Positions 9,346 through 17,665 of a stretch of 64,000 bases of DNA are shown here, one piece after another. The notes under the pieces were generated by a model. It was not told where the DNA came from. It ran no database searches and saw only the letters and a program-made list of their open reading frames with translations. The stretch is taken from NCBI GenBank assembly GCA_902539295.1, contig CACBIM010000002.1:112716-176715 (forward strand), given 5' to 3'. The position numbers and the translations under genes are program-made. This stretch comes from an uncultured SAR116 cluster alpha proteobacterium (GTDB taxonomy: Bacteria; Pseudomonadota; Alphaproteobacteria; Puniceispirillales; GCA-002684695). The stretch's first letter is position 1. Each line of letters starts with the position of its first letter.

Positions 9346-10326
9346 TTACGGTGCCACTATAGGCTGTGCTTTAAGAGCAGGCTCTTTTGGTTCTGTTTTA
9401 TCGAAGTGGCTTCCCTCTTCAAACCATGATTTTGGAGCTGGAGCACCCCATAGCGTTTGTCTTTGCGGATCTTTCAAATCCCATTTTATAGGCTCATGGT
9501 CAGTGTCTACTGTCTGATAATCTGAACAATAAATTTCTGTTCGGTGACCATCAGGATCCCTTATATACAAAAAGAATGCATTAGAAATTCCATGCCTTCC
9601 CGGTCCTCTTTCAATATTTTCTATATATCCTGTTGTTGACATTACATCAAGCAAGTCAATTATATTCATAGGTGTTGGAACCCAAAATGCTACATGATGT
9701 AGCCTTGGACCAACTCCATTTGTGAATGCAATATCATGAACTGTTCCCTTTCTATGCATCCAGGCAGCCCAAAGTTTTTTTGATTTTTCATCCTCAGTAT
9801 ACTCAGTTACTCTAAAACCTAAATCAGAATAAAATTTCACACTCTCATCAACATTAATTGAAAAAACATTAAAATGATCTATTCTCAAAGGTTTAACACC
9901 CGTATAAAGCTTGTACTTTTGGTGAATTGTCGGGAGTCTATCCATCTGATAATAAAATTCTATTGGTATTCCGTGGATATCATGAGTTAATAATGTTTTG
10001 CCTTGAAAAGGCCTTTCAATCCATTTTGTTTTTATATTTTTAGAATTAAAATAATTCTCAGCTTTGTATAATTGCTCTTCATCAAAAACTTTATACCCTA
10101 AAACGTTGCAAGTAGGCTCTTCAGATTTCTTTAATATTACACTATGATGACCTCTTTCTTCCATACCCCTCAGATAGATATAATCACTCTCTTTTTCAGT
10201 AACCTGCAGTCCAAGAGTTTCGACATAAAAAGCAAAGCTTGCTTCTAGATCTTTAACACCAAGTTCTATATGACTTAGACGTGAAATATTAAAATCTGGG
10301 TATAAATTATTTCTTGGAAGTGGCAT
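9346..10326 (-). CDS. hpaD: 3,4-dihydroxyphenylacetate (homoprotocatechuate) 2,3-dioxygenase
   Basis: 326 residues of two VOC half-modules, closely resembling the Brevibacterium homoprotocatechuate 2,3-dioxygenase. Metal ligands are at H151 (RIDHFN), H211 (PRLHHVAF) and E264 (RTEIY), with the second-sphere acid/base His at H197 (GTVHD). The block RGPGRHGISNAFFLYIRDPD is nearly diagnostic. It opens the ring of 3,4-dihydroxyphenylacetate next to the diol with O2 and Fe(II) or Mn(II), giving 5-carboxymethyl-2-hydroxymuconate semialdehyde, the substrate of the hpaE product encoded just upstream. No HpaBC hydroxylase is seen, so the catechol may come from another hydroxylase or be imported. Confidence 0.92.
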   Translation of the reverse strand: MPLPRNNLYPDFNISRLSHIELGVKDLEASFAFYVETLGLQVTEKESDYIYLRGMEERGHHSVILKKSEEPTCNVLGYKVFDEEQLYKAENYFNSKNIKTKWIERPFQGKTLLTHDIHGIPIEFYYQMDRLPTIHQKYKLYTGVKPLRIDHFNVFSINVDESVKFYSDLGFRVTEYTEDEKSKKLWAAWMHRKGTVHDIAFTNGVGPRLHHVAFWVPTPMNIIDLLDVMSTTGYIENIERGPGRHGISNAFFLYIRDPDGHRTEIYCSDYQTVDTDHEPIKWDLKDPQRQTLWGAPAPKSWFEEGSHFDKTEPKEPALKAQPIVAP

Positions 10327-10344
10327 TTAATTCTCTCTTTATAT

Positions 10345-11856
10345 TTATTTACCTAATTTAGGTATTTGATGATTTCCAGTTGCAAAACCTATATGTTTTT
10401 GTTCCATATAAAATTCAAATGACCAATCTCCGCCATCTCTTCCTATTCCACTTGATTTAATTCCACCAAAGGGTGTTGGTAAGTGTCTAACATTCTCTGA
10501 GTTAACCCAAATCATACCAGCTTCAAGCTCATCTGAAAATCTTAATGCTCTAGTTACATTATTTGTCCAAATATAACCTGTCAGACCGTATTCTACATCA
10601 TTTGATATTTTTAATGCTTCTTCTTCATCTTCGAAGGTAATAGCAGTTAAAACTGGGCCAAAAATTTCTTCTTGAGAAATTCTCATTTCAGGCTTTGCAT
10701 TTTTAAATAAGGTTGGCGAAACAAACCAACCAGGTTTCTTATGTGCATTTCCTCCGACAACAATTTCTGCACCCTCTCTTTTAGCTATATCAAAATAAGA
10801 AACAACTTTTTCTAAGTGATTTTCACTTATTAAAGGACCAACTTCAGTATTTGGGTCTAAAGGATTACCAACCTTAATTTTATTAACTCGATCTACCAAT
10901 TTACTGATAAATTCCTCTGCAATATTTTTCTGAATCAAAAGCCTACTTGAAGAAGTACATCTTTCTCCATTTAAGGAATAAATCATGAAAATTACAGCAT
11001 CTAAAGCACGGTCAAGATCAGCATCATCAAAAACTATCACTGGGTTCTTACCTCCAAGTTCAAAGTGAACTCTTTTCAAAGTCTCAGATCCTTGTCGCAT
11101 TATAGCTGAACCTGTTTTTGACTCTCCAACGAAGGCAACAGCTTTAATATCCTTATTCTTTGTTAGAGCAACTCCTGCCTCTTCACCAAAACCATTCACA
11201 AGGTTCCAAACACCAGGAGGAAGTCCTGCTTCTAAAGCTATTTCATTAAGTATTTTTGCTGTAACTGGGGATAATTCTGCAGGCTTATGAACTACTGTAC
11301 ATCCAGCAGCAAGGGCAGGTGCAACTTTCCATGTAGATAACATAAAAGGCGTGTTCCATGGTGTAATAATCCCAACTGGGCCAATTGGATACCTTTTAGT
11401 GATATTTAGTAATGAACCTGATGGTAATGTTAATCCGTCTTGAGCAGAAATAGCTTTATCAGCAAAATAACGAAAGTTCTCTGCACCTCTTATAGCTGCT
11501 TTTGACATAAATCTTATTGCTTGGCCAGTATCCCAAGTCTCACATAAAGCTATTTCTTCTGACCTTTCAACTATTTTATCAGCTATTTTATGTAGGATTT
11601 TTTTCCTTGTAGCAGGATTTGTTTTTGACCATTCTTTAAAAGCAACTTTAGATGATGATGACGCCTCATCAATATCTTCAGCATTACTTTGAGCAACTTC
11701 ACAAATGTATGTTTCATCAACAGGAGAATAATTAGAAAACTTCTTTCCAGAATTTGAATTCTTTAATTTACCATCGATAACATTCAAAACTCCTTCTTCT
11801 TTAATGATATCTATATGTTTTTTTAGTTTTTTAATATTTTCATTTAAATCAGACAT
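10345..11856 (-). CDS. hpaE: 5-carboxymethyl-2-hydroxymuconate semialdehyde dehydrogenase
   Basis: 503-residue aldehyde dehydrogenase with HFELGGKNPVIVFDDAD (catalytic Glu) and the nucleophile loop NGERCTSSSRLL. The NGERCTSSSR form and the C-terminal HLPTPFGGIKSSGIGRDGGD are typical of the HpaE/XylG-type enzymes that oxidise ring-cleavage semialdehydes with NAD. It is flanked by hpaF upstream (8-nt overlap) and hpaD downstream, which fixes the role. The start ATG at 11856 follows GAGAGCCAGG. Product: 5-carboxymethyl-2-hydroxymuconate, the substrate of HpaF. Confidence 0.9.
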   Translation of the reverse strand: MSDLNENIKKLKKHIDIIKEEGVLNVIDGKLKNSNSGKKFSNYSPVDETYICEVAQSNAEDIDEASSSSKVAFKEWSKTNPATRKKILHKIADKIVERSEEIALCETWDTGQAIRFMSKAAIRGAENFRYFADKAISAQDGLTLPSGSLLNITKRYPIGPVGIITPWNTPFMLSTWKVAPALAAGCTVVHKPAELSPVTAKILNEIALEAGLPPGVWNLVNGFGEEAGVALTKNKDIKAVAFVGESKTGSAIMRQGSETLKRVHFELGGKNPVIVFDDADLDRALDAVIFMIYSLNGERCTSSSRLLIQKNIAEEFISKLVDRVNKIKVGNPLDPNTEVGPLISENHLEKVVSYFDIAKREGAEIVVGGNAHKKPGWFVSPTLFKNAKPEMRISQEEIFGPVLTAITFEDEEEALKISNDVEYGLTGYIWTNNVTRALRFSDELEAGMIWVNSENVRHLPTPFGGIKSSGIGRDGGDWSFEFYMEQKHIGFATGNHQIPKLGK

Positions 11857-12244
11857 CCTGGCTCTCTTTCATGAATTTAGGAATTGAATTTTCTTTTGGA
11901 CTAAGTTCGGCATCAATATTTCTCATTTCCATTGATAATGCAAATGGCGAAGTGTCAAGAACAGGCTTTAAAAATTTTTTTGCTGCTTGAAAGATATGTT
12001 CAGTAGCCTCTTTTCTGACTTCCATGTCGCGCCCTTCTCTTAACCTCACTGAAATATCAATGAAACCGTTTTGTGGATTGTTATCAGCAATTGCATAATG
12101 ATCACAACAAATTGCTCTAACCCTAATTCCCTTTACTGGAAAAACTCCCGTTTCTATTCCAGCAATTCTAAGAACATTACATAGCTCTTTCATATTAATT
12201 TTTTTTTCAAGATTTGCTGAGTATTCAATCGAAAAATGTGGCAT
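11849..12244 (-). CDS. hpaF: 5-carboxymethyl-2-hydroxymuconate delta-isomerase
   Basis: 131 residues, a small trimeric tautomerase-superfamily protein. The N-terminal MPHFSIEYS supplies the catalytic Pro after Met removal. GIRVRA and the FIDISVRLREGRDMEVR region match the HpaF/CHMI family, including the GR turn. It converts 5-carboxymethyl-2-hydroxymuconate to its 2-oxo isomer before decarboxylation. It overlaps hpaE by 8 nt and has no clear ribosome site of its own, suggesting coupling to the SDR gene 19 nt upstream. Confidence 0.88.
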   Translation of the reverse strand: MPHFSIEYSANLEKKINMKELCNVLRIAGIETGVFPVKGIRVRAICCDHYAIADNNPQNGFIDISVRLREGRDMEVRKEATEHIFQAAKKFLKPVLDTSPFALSMEMRNIDAELSPKENSIPKFMKESQDV

Positions 12245-12263
12245 TTAAATTATAACAGAAAAA

Positions 12264-13013
12264 TTATAAATTTTTCCCTCCGTCAATTACAATTTTTGTT
12301 CCCGTGGCTGTTTTTAAATGTGTAATACATCCCAAGATAGCAAGGGCTACGTCTTCAGGTTCTACAATTTTTTGAAGTGGTGTTTTTTTAGCTAGCTCTG
12401 TTAAAGCTTCTCTATCTCTACCTTCAACAAAATCGGTAGCAACAGCTGCCGGCGAAACACATAAAAATCTAATTTTGGGACCAAAAACTCTTGCCAATGA
12501 CATAGTCATGGTATCAAGCGCAGCTTTTGAAGAACAATAAGCTATATTACTACCCGAACCAGTAAAAGCAGAAATGGAAGAAACATTTATCACTACAGCA
12601 TCATCGCTATTTTCCAACAATGGCATAAGCGATCTTATAACAGAGTATGGGCCTCTAGTATTTGCTAAAAGAATTTTATCAAATAATTCTATATCAAGTG
12701 AGCTTAAGTCTTTATGAGGAACAGGCTTTGTAAAACCGGCTGAATTTATAAGAATATCAAGCTTACCAAAAGATTGATTAATTACCTCGGCAACTCCTTC
12801 TGCAGTTTTGTGATCTTCCAATTTAATCTGATGTATCATATGATTTTTATTTGGTAAGCTATTAATAATATCTTTAGCTCTTTCCTCTCCATTATAATAA
12901 CCAACTATTACCGTGGCACCTTTATTCGCAAGCAGTTTTACTGTTTCAAGACCAATTCCATTGCTTCCTCCTGTAACTAAAGCAATTTTATTTTCTAATT
13001 CAGCATTTCCCAT
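12264..13013 (-). CDS. Short-chain dehydrogenase/reductase (FabG-like)
   Basis: Starting at the ATG at 13013 (GGGGAGAATAAATG, strong ribosome site, 1 nt after the upstream stop) gives 249 residues. A start at 13046 is possible by frame but lies inside the upstream gene. NAD(P) motif TGGSNGIG at 14-21, NSAG near 90, catalytic Ser near 146, Tyr159 and Lys163 (YCSSK) are all present, so it should be active in reversible alcohol/ketone oxidation. It sits between a MetE-like gene and hpaF. A role in trimming the side chain of a phenylacetate or phenylethanol-type precursor is possible but unproven. Confidence 0.85.
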   Translation of the reverse strand: MGNAELENKIALVTGGSNGIGLETVKLLANKGATVIVGYYNGEERAKDIINSLPNKNHMIHQIKLEDHKTAEGVAEVINQSFGKLDILINSAGFTKPVPHKDLSSLDIELFDKILLANTRGPYSVIRSLMPLLENSDDAVVINVSSISAFTGSGSNIAYCSSKAALDTMTMSLARVFGPKIRFLCVSPAAVATDFVEGRDREALTELAKKTPLQKIVEPEDVALAILGCITHLKTATGTKIVIDGGKNL

Positions 13014-13014
13014 T

Positions 13015-14124
13015 TTATTCTCCCCAAATCTTATTTGAGGTCTCAATTACAAGCTCTAGTTTCCTTTTTTGATCATCAAATGAAATAATATTTCCTTCTT
13101 CTGTAGAGGAAAAACCGCACTGAGGAGCTATTCCAAGTTGATCCATCGAAACAAATTTTGAAGCCTCATCAAATTTTCTTTGCAAAAATTCAATATCCTC
13201 TAATTTGCCCTTTTTTGTTGTAATAAATCCCGGCAAAACCCTTTTATTTCCTCTAGGCAAGTATTTTAATGGCTCTAATCCGCCAGATCTTTCATCATCA
13301 TATTCTAAAAAATATACATCAATATCAATTTCATTAAATACCGCATCAACTGCAGGATCATAAGCACCTTTAGCTGCAAAATTTGACTTAAAATTCCCCC
13401 TACATAAGTGCATACCTATTGTCATATCATCAGGTCGATCTTTAATAGATTCATTTAACATCCATGCATATTTATTGATTAAATCATCAGGATTTTCACC
13501 AAATTTTGTTCGAACAGACCTGTGATCAGGATCACATAAATAAGCAAAAAATATATCATCCATTTGTAAATATCGACAACCGATTTCATAAAACTCTTTG
13601 ACAGCCTTTTTATATGCTTGAGCAATATCAAAAAATAATTTCTCATTATCACTGTATTCTTTCGGATAAATATCATCGGGCGTCGTCCTAAAATGACAAC
13701 AACTTGGACCAGGAATAGATATTTTGGGTAAAACATTTGTATTGGCTGAAACAAATTTGAAATGATTAAGCATTGGGTGATCAGAAGGAAAGTCTATTTT
13801 GCCTTTTATTACTGGGAAAAAGGGCCTTAGTTTTGCACCTGAAAATTGAACTCCAGTTTCTCTTTCCTCTAACTCAAAACCACTTAAACCTTCAATAAAA
13901 TCATAGTGCCAAAAAGATCTTCTAAACTCACCATCTGTCACAACTTTAAACCCAAGACTTTCTTGAAAATTTATAACTTTTTTTATTTCATTATCTTCAA
14001 TTGACTTCAGCTCATTTATACTTGCTGTTTTGTCCTCAAAATGCATTTTTCGAGCATCTTTAATTGCTAATGGCCTCAGCAAACTTCCAACATGATCAGC
14101 TCTAAAGAGTGGTTTTTGACTCAT
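13015..14124 (-). CDS. Cobalamin-independent methionine synthase family (MetE C-terminal-like methyltransferase)
   Basis: 369 residues containing only the catalytic half of MetE. The zinc ligands His239 and Cys241 (MHLCRGN), Glu274 (FLEYDDE) and Cys336 (APQCGF) are all present. The family transfers a methyl group from a folate or another donor to a thiol; short forms without the N-terminal half often act outside normal methionine synthesis. It heads the Hpa operon with a GGAGCATTAAATG start. Its presence in an aromatic operon may mean disposal of methyl groups from methoxylated substrates, or may be unrelated. A second such gene (45681-46754) ends the other aromatic operon. Confidence 0.8.
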   Translation of the reverse strand: MSQKPLFRADHVGSLLRPLAIKDARKMHFEDKTASINELKSIEDNEIKKVINFQESLGFKVVTDGEFRRSFWHYDFIEGLSGFELEERETGVQFSGAKLRPFFPVIKGKIDFPSDHPMLNHFKFVSANTNVLPKISIPGPSCCHFRTTPDDIYPKEYSDNEKLFFDIAQAYKKAVKEFYEIGCRYLQMDDIFFAYLCDPDHRSVRTKFGENPDDLINKYAWMLNESIKDRPDDMTIGMHLCRGNFKSNFAAKGAYDPAVDAVFNEIDIDVYFLEYDDERSGGLEPLKYLPRGNKRVLPGFITTKKGKLEDIEFLQRKFDEASKFVSMDQLGIAPQCGFSSTEEGNIISFDDQKRKLELVIETSNKIWGE

Positions 14125-14164
14125 TTAATGCTCCTAAAAATTTACTTCATTGTAAAATTTATTT

Positions 14165-14264
14165 TGGTTTAGTTTTTTATTTTTGAGGCTATCATATTAT
14201 TTAAACAATTTTAAACCATAGTTTGAAATAAATGATAAATGGGTTTAGTTTAACGCTAGGTTTA
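14165..14264. promoter_or_regulatory. Divergent promoter region with repeated GGTTTA boxes
   Basis: The 177-nt gap between the two divergent operons holds TGGTTTAG (14165-14172), an inverted TTTAAACCATAGTTTGAAA (14210-14228), GGGTTTAGTTTAA (14241-14253) and GGTTTA (14259-14264). The inverted copy, read on the minus strand, nearly matches TTTCAAATATGGTTTA upstream of the glutamine-synthetase-like gene (19278-19293), differing by one inserted base. These look like repeated binding sites for one regulator; which regulator is not visible. Confidence 0.4.
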
Positions 14265-14301
14265 TATATAAAATTTTTAAACTAATTAATTGTTAGTGAA
14301 A

Positions 14302-14799
14302 ATGAGTAAGTTAGATAACAATATTTCCATTCTAGAAAAGAGAAAGCTGCAAGCAGAAGTTGCAAAGTCAATTTTTGAAGAAATGAAAACTGAGTTAGGC
14401 GAGAATAAAGCAAAAAAAATTTTAAAAAATGCAATAATTAAGAATGCTATAGATGAAGGTAAAAAGTTTAGAAAAAACATAGATGGCCAAACTAAGGACA
14501 ACGAAACTGTTATTAAAAAGTTTGCTGATGTTTTTGAACTATGGAAAACAGGTGGCGCTCTTGAAATAGAAGAAATTAAAAAAAACGATGATGAATATCA
14601 CTTCAATGTTACGAGGTGCAAATATGCCGAAATGTATAATGAAATGGGGCTTAAGGACATTGGCCAACTCTTATCTTGTAATAGGGATTACAATTTTTCT
14701 GTTGGATTTGACAAAAACTTAATACTTGAAAGAAAAAAAACCATCATGGAAGGACATAGTTGTTGTACATTTAGATACAGTAACAAAGAGAAAACTTGA
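14302..14799 (+). CDS. L-2-amino-thiazoline-4-carboxylic acid hydrolase family protein
   Basis: 165 residues from the ATG at 14302 (a TTG at 14290 is less likely). The C-terminal half has the family hallmark pattern: CKYAEMYNEMG, LSCNRD, an FDKNLILERKKTIMEG segment, then CCTFRY. The fold is otherwise helical, without membrane segments. The namesake Pseudomonas enzyme opens an amino-thiazoline ring on the way to cysteine, but most homologues have unknown substrates, so this is a family assignment only. It is followed 2 nt later by an aldehyde dehydrogenase gene, forming an operon with that gene and an aminotransferase. Confidence 0.65.
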   Translation: MSKLDNNISILEKRKLQAEVAKSIFEEMKTELGENKAKKILKNAIIKNAIDEGKKFRKNIDGQTKDNETVIKKFADVFELWKTGGALEIEEIKKNDDEYHFNVTRCKYAEMYNEMGLKDIGQLLSCNRDYNFSVGFDKNLILERKKTIMEGHSCCTFRYSNKEKT

Positions 14800-14801
14800 A
14801 A

Positions 14802-16289
14802 ATGTATAATCAACAAGAAATCGACAAGATTAGATACAACTCCATACCAGAGCAGAAGTTATTAATTGGTAGCAAATGGGTAAAGGCCAAACAAGGCAAA
14901 ATTCAAAATATAATTAGTCCAATTAACGGAGAAAAAATATCGGAAATACAGGTATCTGATGAAGCTGACGTAGATGAGGCTGTAAAATCAAGTAGAGCTA
15001 TTTTTGAGGAGGGTCAATGGTCAAATATGCCACCTGCTGCTAAAAAAAAAGTGATGCATAAAATAGCTGATTTGATTGAGGGTAATATGCTTGAATTAGC
15101 TGTACTTGGAGTGAGAGATAATGGCACCGAAATAAATATGGCCTACAAAGCAGAACCTGGATCAGCAGCTGAAACATTTAGGTATTATGCTGAGGCTATA
15201 GATAAAGTTTATGGGGAGATCTCTAATACATCAAATGATTTTGTTGGTCTAATTCAAAGAGAACCTGTTGGTGTTGTAGGCGCAATTGTGCCTTGGAATT
15301 TTCCATTAATGATTGGAGCCTGGAAAATAGCTCCTGCATTGGCTATGGGAAATTCAGTTGTTATAAAACCTTCTGAAGCAGCTTCTTTATCAATTTTGAG
15401 ATTAGGAGAAATTTGTCTCGAAGCTGGTTTGCCACCAGGTACACTAAATATTGTTACAGGAAATGGAAGGACAGCTGGTCAAGCTCTAGCACGTCATATG
15501 GACGTTGATGTTTTGACCTTTACAGGTTCAGGAAATACAGGGAGACAATTGTTAGAATATTCTGCTCAATCAAATATGAAAAGAGTTTATCAGGAACTAG
15601 GTGGAAAATCTCCAAATATTATTTTCAGTGACACTGATAATTTAGAAGAGGCTGCCAAAGTATCTGCAATGGGAATATTTAGAAATTCAGGAGAAGTGTG
15701 TGTAGCTGGTTCTCGTTTGTTAGTTGAAGATAAAATTCATGATGAATTTTTAAATTTAATTTCTAATTTTTCAAGCAAGCTTAAAATAGGGGATCCTTTA
15801 GACATTCAAAATGATGTGGGAGCAATTAACAGTGAAAGTCAACTTCAGTCAGATATGAACTTTGTTAAAAAAGCTGAGACTGAAGGAGGCATTGTAGAAC
15901 TAGGTGGGAAAAGAGTTCATAAAGAAACTGGTGGTTTTTACATGGAGCCAACTATTGTATCTTCTGTAAAAAAAGATATGGATATTTTCCAAAATGAAGT
16001 TTTTGGACCAGTCTTAACTGTTACATCTTTTTCAAATGAGGAAGAAGCTGTTCAACTAGCAAATGGAACTTCATTTGGCTTAGCTTCTGGTGTTTGGACA
16101 GCTAATTTGTCTAGAGCTCATAGAATGATTAAGAAAATCAAAGCAGGTACGGTATTTGTAAATACATATGGTGGCTCTGACAATACATTGCCATTAACTG
16201 GTGTTAAGCAATCTGGAAACGGCTCTGACAAATCGCTACACGCATTAGATAAATTTACAGACCTAAAATCAGTTTGGATGAAGTTGTAA
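14802..16289 (+). CDS. Aldehyde dehydrogenase (betaine-/gamma-glutamyl-aminobutyraldehyde dehydrogenase-like)
   Basis: 495 residues from the ATG at 14802; an in-frame TTG at 14796 overlaps the previous gene and is not needed. The catalytic Glu lies in YQELGGKSPNII and the Cys in NSGEVCVAGSRLL. PWNFPLMIGAWKIAPALAMG is the standard NAD-binding segment. The closest well-known groups by pattern are PuuC and BetB, which oxidise amino-aldehydes. Neighbours are a class III aminotransferase downstream and, further on, a GMC oxidoreductase and glutamine-synthetase-like ligases, consistent with amine breakdown. The exact substrate is inferred only. Confidence 0.85.
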   Translation: MYNQQEIDKIRYNSIPEQKLLIGSKWVKAKQGKIQNIISPINGEKISEIQVSDEADVDEAVKSSRAIFEEGQWSNMPPAAKKKVMHKIADLIEGNMLELAVLGVRDNGTEINMAYKAEPGSAAETFRYYAEAIDKVYGEISNTSNDFVGLIQREPVGVVGAIVPWNFPLMIGAWKIAPALAMGNSVVIKPSEAASLSILRLGEICLEAGLPPGTLNIVTGNGRTAGQALARHMDVDVLTFTGSGNTGRQLLEYSAQSNMKRVYQELGGKSPNIIFSDTDNLEEAAKVSAMGIFRNSGEVCVAGSRLLVEDKIHDEFLNLISNFSSKLKIGDPLDIQNDVGAINSESQLQSDMNFVKKAETEGGIVELGGKRVHKETGGFYMEPTIVSSVKKDMDIFQNEVFGPVLTVTSFSNEEEAVQLANGTSFGLASGVWTANLSRAHRMIKKIKAGTVFVNTYGGSDNTLPLTGVKQSGNGSDKSLHALDKFTDLKSVWMKL

Positions 16290-16313
16290 ATCTAACTTTA
16301 AATTGGAGTTAAT

Positions 16314-17663
16314 ATGATACATGAGAATTTTTTAAGAGAAAATAATGCGAGGCATTTCTGGCACCCAATGGCTCACCCATCTGAAATGTTAGAAAATCCT
16401 CCAATGATTATAACTAAAGCTGAGAATACTGAGGTACAGAATGTTGACGGTCATACTATGCTTGATGCAGTTGGTGGTCTTTGGAATGTAAATTTAGGTT
16501 ATAGCTGTGAACCAATTAAAAAAGCCATTAATGATCAGCTTAACACAATGCCGTATTGTAATACTTTTAGAGGCATTACAAATGATAAAGCGATAGAGCT
16601 ATCTTACAAGCTTAAAGAGTGGTTTTACGCTGATGGAATGGAAAAAGTTTTTTTTACTCAAGGGGGTTCTGACTCAATAGATACTGCTATGCGTTTAGTA
16701 AGACAATTCTGGAAAGTCAAAGGAATGAATGACAGAGTTAAATTTATTGCATTAAGTAAAGGTTATCATGGGACGCATTATGGAGGCGCGTCATTATGTG
16801 GTGACCCTCGATTTAGAAGAAACTACGAACCTGGTGTGCCTGGAATTTTTCATATACCAGCACCATACACATACAGGAACCCTTTTAATGAGGAGAACCC
16901 AGAAATTTTATCTGAAAAGTGTATTCAAAGTCTAGAAGCTCTGATTTCAAGTCAAGGTTCTGATACAATAGCAGCTTTTGTTATGGAACCTATTGTTGGG
17001 TCTGGAGGGGTAATCGTCCCTCACGAAAGTTTTATGAGAAAGATCAGGCAGATATGTGACAAGTATGGAATATTACTGATAGCAGATGAAGTGATATGTG
17101 CATTTGGAAGAACAGGTGAATGGACAGGTTCCAGATTATGGGGTGTCAAACCAGATATCATGACTATTGCAAAAGCTCTTACCGGTGGTTATTTTCCTAT
17201 GGGTGCAACTTTAATATCTGGTGAAATATCAGATGCAATAGAAAAAAACAACGATTCTTTAGGAATGCTTGGACATGGATACACTAATTCAGGCAATCCT
17301 GTTGGAGCAGCGGCGGCTCTTGCAGCTCTTGAAGAAACAAATAAACTTAATTTAGCAACAAATGCTAAATCAAGAGGTGCTGAACTACTTTTAGGGTTAA
17401 ACAAACTAAAAACAAAATATCGTGTTATAGGAGATGTAAGGGGTAAAGGTTTGATGGCAGCTATAGAGATTGTTGAAGACCAAGAAACTAAAAAACCAGC
17501 AAACAAAGATTTAGTTTCAAAAATTTATAAAACTGTATGTGAGGAAGGAGTATTAGTTAGAGCCTCTGGAAATAACTTCATCATTTCTCCGTCGCTTATA
17601 ATAACAAAAGAGCATGTTAATAAAATTGTCTCAGCTTTAGATAAAGGATTTTCTATAATTTAG
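16314..17663 (+). CDS. Class III PLP-dependent omega-aminotransferase
   Basis: 449 residues, start ATG preceded by TTGGAG. It has the class III blocks FTQGGSDSIDTAMRLVRQFW, SKGYHGTHYGGASL, ILLIADEVICAFGRTG (PLP Asp) and the Schiff-base lysine in TIAKALTGGYFPMGA. Enzymes of this subgroup move an amino group between an omega-amino compound such as beta-alanine, GABA, putrescine or taurine and pyruvate or 2-oxoglutarate. It follows the aldehyde dehydrogenase by 24 nt, so the pair probably turns an amine to an aldehyde and then an acid. It ends 2 nt before the convergent GMC gene. Confidence 0.9.
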   Translation: MIHENFLRENNARHFWHPMAHPSEMLENPPMIITKAENTEVQNVDGHTMLDAVGGLWNVNLGYSCEPIKKAINDQLNTMPYCNTFRGITNDKAIELSYKLKEWFYADGMEKVFFTQGGSDSIDTAMRLVRQFWKVKGMNDRVKFIALSKGYHGTHYGGASLCGDPRFRRNYEPGVPGIFHIPAPYTYRNPFNEENPEILSEKCIQSLEALISSQGSDTIAAFVMEPIVGSGGVIVPHESFMRKIRQICDKYGILLIADEVICAFGRTGEWTGSRLWGVKPDIMTIAKALTGGYFPMGATLISGEISDAIEKNNDSLGMLGHGYTNSGNPVGAAAALAALEETNKLNLATNAKSRGAELLLGLNKLKTKYRVIGDVRGKGLMAAIEIVEDQETKKPANKDLVSKIYKTVCEEGVLVRASGNNFIISPSLIITKEHVNKIVSALDKGFSII

Positions 17664-17665
17664 AA

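Noticed and set aside
12832..12844. TGTATCA-TA-TGAT resembling the palindromic operator
   Set aside because: It lies inside the SDR coding sequence, has a 2-nt spacer and an incomplete right arm.
13014..13046. Upstream start for the SDR gene inside the MetE-like gene
   Set aside because: The strong ribosome site GGGGAG sits directly before the ATG at 13013, and the extra 11 residues have no SDR character.
13479..13754. Open frame of about 90 codons on the minus strand inside the MetE-like gene
   Set aside because: Another frame of the same strand within a gene with intact zinc ligands; its product is low-complexity and has no start signal.
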